A DNA stretch of 5,815 nt from Candidatus Omnitrophota bacterium (GTDB lineage Bacteria; Omnitrophota; Gorgyraeia; 2-02-FULL-51-18): the NCBI GenBank assembly GCA_016196505.1, contig JACPXO010000074.1, forward strand, positions 1-5,815, read 5' to 3'. The notes below the pieces were generated by a model. It was given only the letters and a program-made list of their open reading frames with translations, was not told the DNA's origin and ran no database searches. Positions 1 to 5,815 of the stretch are shown piece after piece. Each line of letters starts with the position of its first letter. Positions within the stretch are counted from its first letter, which is position 1. The position numbers and the translations under genes were made by a program.

Positions 1-764
1 AGACCGAGTACAACGGCGTCTGGGATTCGAAGGCCAAGGAATCGGAATACGGCGCGTTTTACGTGGAGTCCGTTCAGGGGACCGGGGGCTATGTGATCCC
101 TCCAAAAGAGTACTTTCCTTATCTGAGAAAGGTCCTCGACCGTTACAAGATCCTCCTCGTGGACGACGAGATACAAATGGGATTTTACCGGGCCGGGAAA
201 TTGTGGGGGCTCGCTCAATTCAACACCAAGCCCGACATCCTTGTTTTCGGCAAGGCGCTTACGAACGGTCTCAACCCTCTCTCCGGGATTTGGGCCAGGG
301 AAGCGCTCATCCACCCAAAGGTTTTTCCGGCGGGCTCGACGCATTCCACGTTTTCCTCCAATACGCTCGGGACGTCCGTGGGGCTCGAGGTGATGAAAAT
401 GACCGAAGAGACCGACTATGGGAAAATGGTCACCCAAAAAGGCAAGGCCTTCCTCGCGCGGCTTAAAGGCCTGCAAAAAAAGCACAAGAAGATCATCGGC
501 AACGTCGACGGCCTCGGGCTGGCGCTCCGGCTTGAGCTTTGCAAGCCCGACGGATTCACGCCGGACCGGGAACTGGCCGACCGTATTTTCGCGATGGGCC
601 TCGGCGGGAATATACAAACCTCCCAAGGCCGTTTCGGGCTGGTTCTTGATGTCGGCGGTTACTACAAGAACGTGTTCACCCTCGCGCCTTCTTTCGGGAT
701 CACCGAGAGTGAGATGGACCTGGCGGTCGAGCTTTTGGATATTTTGATCAAAAAATGCAAGTGA
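1..764 (+). CDS. Class III (PLP-dependent) aminotransferase, C-terminal part
   Basis: The gene is cut at its 5' end. The frame is open from base 3, and the GTG at 63 is an internal valine, not a start. The visible 253 residues cover the large-domain half and the C-terminal small domain of a fold-type I, class III aminotransferase, which transfers an amino group between an amine or amino acid and a keto acid. Motifs in order are ESVQGTGGY (bases 66-92, the family's EPVQGxGG), VDDEIQMGF (Asp at 165-167 should hold the PLP pyridine nitrogen), and FGKALTNG with the Schiff-base lysine at 252-254. HSTFSSNTLG near 340-370 matches the family's T-F-G-G-N-P phosphate-binding segment. The family includes ornithine, GABA and diaminobutyrate aminotransferases, and I cannot choose a substrate. 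The stop overlaps the next gene by 10 bases, so the pair probably share one transcript and pathway. The family call is firm and the substrate is open. Confidence 0.9.
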   Translation, partial: TEYNGVWDSKAKESEYGAFYVESVQGTGGYVIPPKEYFPYLRKVLDRYKILLVDDEIQMGFYRAGKLWGLAQFNTKPDILVFGKALTNGLNPLSGIWAREALIHPKVFPAGSTHSTFSSNTLGTSVGLEVMKMTEETDYGKMVTQKGKAFLARLKGLQKKHKKIIGNVDGLGLALRLELCKPDGFTPDRELADRIFAMGLGGNIQTSQGRFGLVLDVGGYYKNVFTLAPSFGITESEMDLAVELLDILIKKCK

Positions 765-2071
765 TCCGCAAGGTTTTGCTCCCTTTTGCGTCATCGCTTT
801 ATTCAAAGATCCCGCCGAAGGCCCTCCACCAAATAGAACTGGATAACTTCCGCAAAACCGTCCGCTACGTTTACGAACGCTCGAAGTTTTACCGGAAAAA
901 GTTCGATGAACTGAATTTGGATCCTGGACGACTCAAGCGTCCCGAGGATCTGGGGGATTTTTTCACGACCGCGGAGGATATACGTCAAAACCCGGAGGAT
1001 TTCGTCTGCGGAAAGCCGGACACGGCCTATGAAACGACCGGAACCACGTCGAGAAAACCCAAGCGTGTTTACTTTTCCCGGCATGAGATCCAAGACGCCG
1101 GATTTTCGGGCGCGGTGGGCTTGTGGGCGCTCGGCATCAGAAAAGAGGACCGCGTGGTCTCGGCGTTCGATTATTCTTTTTGGGTGTCCGGCCCCGTGCT
1201 TCAGGCCTCCTGTGAAACGCTCGGCTGTTTCCATGTGGAAGCCGGCCGCATGGACCCGGAGGAATTTCACGACCGTTTGAAGGACTATGGGGTCACGGTG
1301 ATCGTCGGGGACCCCTCGTGGATAGTGCGTCTCTCGGAAGTCGCCCAAAAAAAGGGGAGCTGGCCCGTGAAACTCATACTCGGGGGCGGAGAGAACCTGA
1401 CCGAGGACGCGCGGCGCTTTGTCGAGGGAGTCTGGAAAACAGATTTCATTTTAAGTTATGGCCAGACAGAGGCGTTCGGCGCGATCGGGATCGAGTCCCG
1501 ACGGAAGAACGGCTATCATCTCAATGAACTGCACAATTATTTTGAGATCATCCATCCGGATGAAAACGGCACCGGCGAGCTTGTGTACACCACCTTAAAT
1601 CGCCGCGTCATGCCCCTCGTGCGTTACCGCTCGGGAGATATCACGCGTTTCATGGCCATGGAATCCGGGTTTCTGGCCCACCAAAAAGCCGGCGGGCCTT
1701 TGGCAGGCAGGCGGATCGAGAAGCTCAAAGGCCGGGTGGACGAATGGATGGCCACCGCCATGGGCAATATTGCCCCTTGGATGTTTGAAAATGTCTTCAA
1801 AGAAGTGCGGGACATCACCCAGGATTGGCAAGTGATCGTCGACAAACACGGCAACAAGGATTTCCTTGAGCTTCACGTCGAGTGTCTTAACGGTCAAGCC
1901 GTGGAGTCGGTAGTCCGAGAACAGATTTTTTCTGGGCTCAAGAGAGAAATCGGCGATGGCTGGAGAAATTTTGAGAAAGGGTTTTTCGAGTTGGAAGTGA
2001 AAGTTCATCCGCAGGGAATACTGCGCACCGGCCGGAAGCTCCGGCGTATCGTGGATAAAAGAAAATTTTAA
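755..2071 (+). CDS. PaaK/CapK-like adenylate-forming ligase (AMP-binding)
   Basis: This 438-residue protein is the usual length for the phenylacetate-CoA ligase-like branch of ANL enzymes, which adenylate a carboxylate with ATP and often pass it to CoA. Visible motifs are a phosphate-binding loop TTGTTSRKPK (residues 94-103), YGQTE (235-239), PLVRYRSGD (287-295, ribose-binding Asp), KGRVDEW (325-331, domain hinge), and a basic C-terminal tail ILRTGRKLRRIVDKR (422-436) where the A10 lysine normally lies. The P-loop is unusual: it has Ser where Gly is normal and seems one residue longer than SGTTGxPK. No signal peptide is visible, so it is cytosolic. The ATG at 755 lies inside the end of the aminotransferase gene with no Shine-Dalgarno at normal spacing, so expression probably depends on translational coupling. 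The true substrate is unknown, and phenylacetate should not be assumed. A CoA-independent adenylating or polysaccharide-linked CapK role is also possible. Confidence 0.88.
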   Translation: MQVIRKVLLPFASSLYSKIPPKALHQIELDNFRKTVRYVYERSKFYRKKFDELNLDPGRLKRPEDLGDFFTTAEDIRQNPEDFVCGKPDTAYETTGTTSRKPKRVYFSRHEIQDAGFSGAVGLWALGIRKEDRVVSAFDYSFWVSGPVLQASCETLGCFHVEAGRMDPEEFHDRLKDYGVTVIVGDPSWIVRLSEVAQKKGSWPVKLILGGGENLTEDARRFVEGVWKTDFILSYGQTEAFGAIGIESRRKNGYHLNELHNYFEIIHPDENGTGELVYTTLNRRVMPLVRYRSGDITRFMAMESGFLAHQKAGGPLAGRRIEKLKGRVDEWMATAMGNIAPWMFENVFKEVRDITQDWQVIVDKHGNKDFLELHVECLNGQAVESVVREQIFSGLKREIGDGWRNFEKGFFELEVKVHPQGILRTGRKLRRIVDKRKF

Positions 2072-3066
2072 GTTTTGTCCGTCTTTAAGGCGGGCCTGTC
2101 TTCCGTGAATAGCCACAGAAGAAGCCCCAAGGCGATCCAGAGGATTTCCCTGAGCCGCCGGATCACGGCGAACATGAGCCCCACCGAACTTTCGAATCCA
2201 AACTGAAGAAATAAGAGAACGATCCCGCCTTCCTGCGCGCCTATGCTCGAGGGGATGAAGAACGTCACGATACGCAAGACCTGGATCAGCGCCTCGATGA
2301 GCCATGCCTCGCGGAAACCTATCGGGATATCGAGGATGCTGATGATCCAGTAGGCCTCCAGGACCCCGGCAAGCCAGCCGAGGAAATTGAAGGCGACGGA
2401 CAGGAAAAACCGCCGGGGGTTACGGCTGTAAAATTTTTTGATGTGCTCGTCAAGCTCGAGATAACGGTGCCGTTTCTCCGAGGATTTTTCCCCCCACCAT
2501 TTGAGCGTCTCCCCGAGGCGGTGCACTTTTCTGAACACCCCGAGGTGAAGGCCGATGATGAGGAATATGGCTATGAGGCCCAGGCCGAACAGGAACACAA
2601 GCACGCTGTGCCAGAGCAGAGGCGACAAAGGCAGGGTCTTGAACGTGAGAAAGATCCCTAGGATCACGAATAGGTTCAGGGACAGCCAAAAAGTCGTGTG
2701 CACGATGAGTATCGACGCGTAGCTCTCCGAGAGCGGGATCCCCTGCCTTCTTTTCAAAAGTTCGGCTTTGACGGGTTCTCCGCCGAGGGACGCGGCCCAC
2801 GGGATCACGGCGTTCAAGGTTTCGCCCACGACCCGCGTGCGGTAGAGCTCGAGGAACGAGGCCTTATTTCTTAAACTCCTCGGGAACGCGTACGCCCAAC
2901 CTAAGGTGTCAAAAAAGAAGACCAAGGGGTACACCAAAAACATGGGGAGAAGTTTCCAGCGAAGGTCCAGCGTGTAGGAGAGGATATTGCCGACGCCGAC
3001 GGCTTTCACCGTCACATAGAGGATGTAAAATCCGAGGACAAGAAACAGGGCCTTAATGAGCTTCAT
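2068..3066 (-). CDS. Lysylphosphatidylglycerol synthase TM region / UPF0104 membrane protein, HpnL-like
   Basis: This is a 332-residue polytopic inner-membrane protein. Hydrophobic segments lie roughly at residues 5-23, 38-58, 117-141, 151-173, 219-244, 256-272, 281-301 and 306-320, with a charged loop at about 180-218. Two signatures place it in the LPG_synthase_TM / UPF0104 family: GETLNAVIPWAASLGGEPVK (81-100), matching the family's E-x-L-x(4)-P-x(n)-GEP-x-K pattern, and IPSSIGAQEGG (271-281), matching the P-x-x-x-G-x-QEGG pattern known from hopanoid-associated HpnL. The soluble lysyl-transfer domain of MprF is absent, so it should not aminoacylate lipids. Family members are thought to flip or translocate lipids or lipid-linked substrates. 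The start ATG follows an extended -10 box by six bases, suggesting a leaderless transcript. It converges on the ligase gene and diverges from glmS, so its link to either is unclear. Confidence 0.87.
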   Translation of the reverse strand: MKLIKALFLVLGFYILYVTVKAVGVGNILSYTLDLRWKLLPMFLVYPLVFFFDTLGWAYAFPRSLRNKASFLELYRTRVVGETLNAVIPWAASLGGEPVKAELLKRRQGIPLSESYASILIVHTTFWLSLNLFVILGIFLTFKTLPLSPLLWHSVLVFLFGLGLIAIFLIIGLHLGVFRKVHRLGETLKWWGEKSSEKRHRYLELDEHIKKFYSRNPRRFFLSVAFNFLGWLAGVLEAYWIISILDIPIGFREAWLIEALIQVLRIVTFFIPSSIGAQEGGIVLLFLQFGFESSVGLMFAVIRRLREILWIALGLLLWLFTEDRPALKTDKT

Positions 3067-3072
3067 TAAAAA

Positions 3073-3081
3073 ATTATAGCA
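3073..3081 (-). promoter_or_regulatory. Extended -10 promoter, leaderless type, for the UPF0104 gene
   Basis: Read on the minus strand the sequence is TGC-TATAAT, a perfect -10 hexamer with the TGn extension, followed by TTTTTA and then the ATG at 3066. A start of transcription about seven bases past the hexamer would fall on the A of the ATG, so the mRNA would have no leader. No TTGACA is present at the right distance. The nearest is TTAACG (3098-3103, minus strand) with a 19-base spacer. The TGn extension could make a -35 element unnecessary. There is no room for a Shine-Dalgarno site between the box and the ATG. Confidence 0.6.
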
Positions 3082-3083
3082 GA

Positions 3084-3102
3084 TAGCGCTCCGTACGCGT
3101 TA
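3084..3102. repeat. Short imperfect inverted repeat between the divergent promoters
   Basis: TAGCGC (3084-3089) and GCGTTA (3097-3102) can pair over six positions, one of them G-T, around a 7-base loop. The repeat covers the expected -35 region of the minus-strand promoter and lies upstream of the glmS promoter, a plausible place for a shared operator. The match is short enough to be chance, and no regulator is encoded in the window. Confidence 0.2.
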
Positions 3103-3125
3103 ATGTAAAATCCACCTTTTTAAGG

Positions 3126-3131
3126 TACAAT
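3126..3131 (+). promoter_or_regulatory. -10 box (TACAAT) upstream of glmS
   Basis: TACAAT differs from the -10 consensus at one position and ends eight bases before the glmS ATG, so transcription could begin at or just before the start codon. No convincing -35 box is visible 16-18 bases upstream. AAGG at 3122-3125 is 14 bases from the ATG, too far to act as a normal ribosome site. A second possible -10, TAAAAT at 3106-3111, would give a leader of roughly 20 bases that includes this AAGG. I cannot decide between them. Confidence 0.45.
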
Positions 3132-3139
3132 AAAACGCT

Positions 3140-5044
3140 ATGTGTGGAATATTCGGTTATACGGGAAAGAAAGAGGCCCAGTCGCTTATCCTTGAGGGGT
3201 TGAAACGGCTTGAGTACCGCGGCTATGACTCCTCAGGCGTGGCCGTTCAAAACGGCACCCATCACATTTTTTTTCGCAAAACCCATGGCAAGATCAGGAA
3301 CCTCGAGGAGATCCTGAAGTCTCATCCTCTTAAAGGGACGACGGCCATCGGGCACACGCGTTGGGCGACTCACGGCACTCCCAACACCCTCAACGCCCAT
3401 CCCCATTTGGATAACGAGGGGGAGATCGCGGTAGTCCATAACGGCATTATCGAAAACTATTCGGAGCTTAAAGAAACGCTTAAAAAACAAGGGGTGAGGT
3501 TCAGGTCCCAGACCGACACGGAAGTAGTCGTGCACCTGGTGGCCAAGTACTACCGGGGAGACCTTGAAACGGCGGTCCGGCAAGCGCTGCGGCGCATCCG
3601 CGGCACTTACGCCATCGCGGTGATCTCTTCCCGCGAACCCGGGCGTATCGTCGCGGCCAAACTCGACAGTCCGCTCGTCGTGGGGCTGGGCCGGGAGGAG
3701 AATTTTCTCGCCAGCGACGTGTCTGCGCTCCTTGAACACACCAAGCGCGTGATCTACGTTGAAAATCACGAAATGATCGTGCTTTCCAAAAATTCTGTCC
3801 GGATCACGGATCTCGCCGGGAAACCGATAGACCGGAAACCGGTGACGATCGATTGGGATGTTTCCCGGGCGAAGAAGGGGGGTTTTCCCCACTACATGCT
3901 GAAAGAGATTTTTGAACAGCCGGGGATCGTGACGGCGATTTTACGCGAACGCGTGAACGCCTCCGTGATCCGCTTTGATGAGCTAAAAGTCGCACCCGCC
4001 GAGTTTAAAAAAATAAAAAAGATCACGATCATCGCTTGCGGCACCGCCTATCACGCCGGGCTCACGGGGAAGTACATCCTGGAATCGATCGCCGGTATCC
4101 CCGTGAACGTGGACACCTCGTCCGAGTTCCGTTACCGGAACCCCAAGGTGGACTCCGGGACGCTCGTGATCACGGTTTCGCAAAGCGGGGAGACCGCCGA
4201 CACGCTCGCGGGCTTGAGAGAGGCCAAGGCCAAAGGCGCTCTCACGATGGCGATATGCAACGTCCTGGGCAGTTCCATGTCCCGCGAGGCCAAAGGCGTC
4301 ATTTACACGCACGCGGGGCCCGAGATCGCCGTGGCTTCCACCAAGGCCTACACGGCCCAACTTTCCATTTTTTACCTTTTTGCTCTTTACCTAGCTGGCA
4401 TTTACCGCACCTTACCGAGCGCATCTATCCGTCGGTTCTTGAAGGAGCTTTTTCGCGTGCCGTCGCTCATGCAGAAAGTGCTCGACGACTACAAGCGCGA
4501 CGCCAAAGATTGGGAGTCCAATGCCCACGATTTCAACCGGCGCTACCACGCCCAGCTTGAGAAGTATTTTTCGGAGGCGTCCCATGAGCGAAAACGCTCC
4601 CCGAACGGTTTTTTCATGTACTTGGGCCGCGGCATCAATTTCCCGAACGCCCTGGAAGGAGCGCTTAAACTCAAGGAGATCTCCTACATCCCGGCCGAAG
4701 GGTACGCGGCCGGTGAGATGAAGCATGGCCCTATCGCGCTCATCGACGAAAATCCCTGGGTGATCTGTCTTGCGCCCCGCTCCTCGATCTATGAAAAAAT
4801 GATCTCCAATATGCAGGAGATCAAAGCGCGCGGCGGCATTCTCATTCCTATCGTGACCGAGGGGGACAAGGAAATTCACAGGTTGAAGCCGCTTTATTCC
4901 ATCGAGGTCCCGCGCGTGGAGGAGATCTTCTCGCCGCTTGTGACCGTCATCCCTCTCCAGCTCATCGCTTATTGCGTCGCCCGGGAGTTCGGGGAAGACA
5001 TTGATCAACCGCGTAATCTAGCCAAATCGGTCACCGTTGAATAG
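3140..5044 (+). CDS. glmS: Glutamine:fructose-6-phosphate aminotransferase (isomerizing)
   Basis: GlmS makes glucosamine-6-phosphate from fructose-6-phosphate and glutamine in the cytosol, the first step toward UDP-GlcNAc for peptidoglycan and envelope glycans. The ATG at 3140 is certain because Cys2 of MCGIFGYTG is the glutaminase nucleophile once Met is removed. The N-terminal Ntn glutaminase shows GHTRWATHG (Arg74), HNGIIENY (Asn101-Gly102) and TDTE (Asp126). Two SIS isomerase domains follow: ACGTAYHAG (299-307), SQSGETADT (347-355), STKAYTAQ (400-407), LKEISYIPAEGYAAGEMKHG (511-530, Glu513 and His529) and the C-terminal DQPRNLAKSVTVE with Lys629. All catalytic positions are intact. At 634 residues it exceeds E. 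coli GlmS (609), mostly through about 21 extra charged residues near 471-491, just before MYLGRG. No glmS ribozyme fits in the short upstream gap, so regulation differs from the Bacillus type. It overlaps rsmI by 8 bases. Confidence 0.98.
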   Translation: MCGIFGYTGKKEAQSLILEGLKRLEYRGYDSSGVAVQNGTHHIFFRKTHGKIRNLEEILKSHPLKGTTAIGHTRWATHGTPNTLNAHPHLDNEGEIAVVHNGIIENYSELKETLKKQGVRFRSQTDTEVVVHLVAKYYRGDLETAVRQALRRIRGTYAIAVISSREPGRIVAAKLDSPLVVGLGREENFLASDVSALLEHTKRVIYVENHEMIVLSKNSVRITDLAGKPIDRKPVTIDWDVSRAKKGGFPHYMLKEIFEQPGIVTAILRERVNASVIRFDELKVAPAEFKKIKKITIIACGTAYHAGLTGKYILESIAGIPVNVDTSSEFRYRNPKVDSGTLVITVSQSGETADTLAGLREAKAKGALTMAICNVLGSSMSREAKGVIYTHAGPEIAVASTKAYTAQLSIFYLFALYLAGIYRTLPSASIRRFLKELFRVPSLMQKVLDDYKRDAKDWESNAHDFNRRYHAQLEKYFSEASHERKRSPNGFFMYLGRGINFPNALEGALKLKEISYIPAEGYAAGEMKHGPIALIDENPWVICLAPRSSIYEKMISNMQEIKARGGILIPIVTEGDKEIHRLKPLYSIEVPRVEEIFSPLVTVIPLQLIAYCVAREFGEDIDQPRNLAKSVTVE

Positions 5045-5726
5045 TTCGGGCATTCTTTACCTCGTCGCCACCCCCATAGGGAATCTTGGGGATATCACCT
5101 TCCGCGCGATCGAAATTTTAAAGAACGTCGATCTCATCGCCTGCGAGGATACCCGGCATTCCAAGATCCTTTTGGATCACTATGGGATCCGGAAATCGAC
5201 TTTAAGCTATTTCGATTTTTCCGAAAAAAAGCGCGCTCCCGAGATCTTGGAAAAAATAAAAAATGGAGCGAATATCGCCCTCGTCTCCGATGCCGGGACC
5301 CCCGGGATCGCGGACCCGGGGTTTCGTTTGGTCGAAGGGGCACTTCGAGCCGGCGTGCGTGTCGAGCCCATCCCGGGTCCTTCGGCGTTTTTAGCGGCGC
5401 TCTCGGCCTCTGGCCTGCCTACGGATTCTTTTATTTTCGAAGGGTTTATGCCGGTGAAATCCGGCCCGCGCCGGCGGAAGCTTCTCTTATTAAAGGAAGA
5501 GACCAGGACCGTTATCTTCTATGAGTCACCGCACCGTCTCCTCAAAACGCTCGACGATATCCTTGGGACTTTGGGCGACATCGAGCTTGTAGTCGCGCGG
5601 GAGCTCACCAAGAAGTTTGAGGAGGTGGTGAGGGAAAAAACAAGCCGCGTCCTTGAACATTTTTCGGGGAAAAAGGTCCAGGGAGAATTCGTGATTCTCT
5701 TTAATTTGAAGAAGAGGGTGGGGTGA
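5037..5726 (+). CDS. rsmI: 16S rRNA (cytidine1402-2'-O)-methyltransferase, short form
   Basis: RsmI uses S-adenosylmethionine to 2'-O-methylate C1402 in the decoding centre of 16S rRNA. The 229-residue tetrapyrrole-methylase fold shows the family motifs ATPIGNLGD (11-19), EDTRHS (37-42), SDAGTPGIADPG (84-95), PIPGPSAF (111-118), EGFMPVKSGPRR (135-146), FYESPHRL (161-168), ARELTKKFEE (187-196) and QGEFVIL (215-221). The catalytic domain is complete. E. coli RsmI is 286 residues, and the missing part is the small C-terminal extension. The stop is clean, and downstream sequence belongs to another gene, so this looks like a naturally short form, not a frameshift. The TTG at 5037 fits the length of the N terminus, since ILYLVATPIGN begins at residue 6. 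It overlaps the glmS stop by 8 bases with no Shine-Dalgarno, so translation is probably coupled to glmS. The exact start is less sure than the identity. Confidence 0.95.
   Translation: MNSSGILYLVATPIGNLGDITFRAIEILKNVDLIACEDTRHSKILLDHYGIRKSTLSYFDFSEKKRAPEILEKIKNGANIALVSDAGTPGIADPGFRLVEGALRAGVRVEPIPGPSAFLAALSASGLPTDSFIFEGFMPVKSGPRRRKLLLLKEETRTVIFYESPHRLLKTLDDILGTLGDIELVVARELTKKFEEVVREKTSRVLEHFSGKKVQGEFVILFNLKKRVG
5712..5717 (+). promoter_or_regulatory. Ribosome binding site deciding the GTG start at 5723
   Basis: AAGAGG lies five bases ahead of the GTG inside the purine-rich end of rsmI. It is the most SD-like sequence ahead of any start in the window. It supports GTG 5723, and not the internal ATG at 5768, as the start of the YopX-like gene. 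Confidence 0.45.
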
Positions 5727-5815
5727 AGGAGCTTAAATTCAGGGTTTGGCATAAGAAAGAAAAGAAAATGTACTACCGCGGTTATCAAAAACTCCTGTAC
5801 GCGCTTCTCTGCGAA
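5723..5815 (+). CDS. YopX-family protein, N-terminal fragment
   Basis: An open frame starts at GTG 5723 and runs off the window after 31 codons without a stop. It reads MKELKFRVWHKKEKKM and then YYRGYQKLLYALLCE. The opening matches the signature of YopX proteins (typically xEIKFRxWDKxxKKMYY), small proteins common in phages and prophages with no settled biochemical role. The start overlaps the rsmI stop by the four bases GTGA, a classic coupling arrangement, and an AAGAGG site sits five bases upstream. Base composition is somewhat more A-rich than the genes before it, though the sample is tiny. Placement directly behind a housekeeping rRNA methylase suggests a chromosomal gene or a domesticated phage gene, not an obvious prophage. 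Only the N-terminal motif can be judged here, so the assignment is likely but not certain. Confidence 0.72.
   Translation, partial: MKELKFRVWHKKEKKMYYRGYQKLLYALLCE

Noticed and set aside
63..65. GTG at 63 as the start of a short aminotransferase
   Set aside because: The frame is open back to base 3, and the residues before it (TEYNGVWDSKAKESEYGAFY) read into the conserved ESVQGTGG strand, so the gene begins upstream of the window.
2077..2095. Hairpin GTCCGTC-TTTAA-GGCGGGC as a terminator for the convergent genes
   Set aside because: The stem relies on two G-T pairs, no T-tract follows on either strand, and the bases lie within the coding end of the UPF0104 gene.
1595..2305. Long minus-strand frame of 236 codons
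   Set aside because: It lies opposite the ligase gene and overlaps the UPF0104 gene. Its translation is Arg/His/Pro-rich with no recognisable motif, as expected for a shadow in GC-rich coding DNA.
3067..3139. glmS ribozyme or other riboswitch upstream of glmS
   Set aside because: The gap is only 73 bases, and the likely transcription start is at or near the ATG. That leaves no leader to hold such an RNA.
3233..3892. Long minus-strand frame of 219 codons inside glmS
   Set aside because: It lies opposite well-conserved glutaminase sequence and shows no family motif. The other long antisense frames at 803-1348 and 4412-5008 were rejected for the same reason.
5296..5321. Repeated CCCGGG palindromes in a GC-rich stretch
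   Set aside because: They encode the conserved SDAGTPGIADPG motif of RsmI, so the pattern is explained by protein sequence and codon choice.

Overview
The window is ordinary-looking bacterial chromosome. It is moderately GC-rich and almost fully coding, with six genes (two cut by the window edges) and one real intergenic gap of 73 bases. GlmS and RsmI show that it is bacterial. No gene places it in a named phylum. Two features would fit an uncultured lineage with atypical translation signals: Shine-Dalgarno sequences are weak or absent at most starts, and -10-like boxes lie only 6 to 8 bases ahead of two start codons. That is an inference, not an identification.

Left block, plus strand (1-2071): the C-terminal part of a PLP-dependent class III aminotransferase overlaps by 10 bases a complete PaaK/CapK-like adenylate-forming enzyme of 438 residues. 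The overlap suggests a co-translated pair that makes and then activates a small amine- or carboxylate-containing metabolite. The substrate cannot be read from the sequence.

Middle, minus strand (2068-3066): a 332-residue multi-pass membrane protein of the lysylphosphatidylglycerol-synthase transmembrane / UPF0104 / HpnL-like family converges on the ligase gene. The two stop codons share one TTAA tetranucleotide, so there is no room for a terminator between them.

Right block, plus strand (3140-5815): glmS (cell-wall amino-sugar synthesis) overlaps rsmI (16S rRNA 2'-O-methylation), which overlaps by GTGA the start of a gene for a YopX-like protein that runs off the window. GlmS carries an insertion of about 21 residues in its isomerase half, and RsmI lacks the usual C-terminal extension.

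The 73-base divergent gap (3067-3139) holds the only visible promoter signals. I found no RNA gene, mobile element, CRISPR array or riboswitch. I do not see a clear new defence or mobile system. The best leads are the chromosomal YopX-like gene coupled to rsmI, the leaderless-type promoter pair, and the aminotransferase-ligase pair of unknown product.
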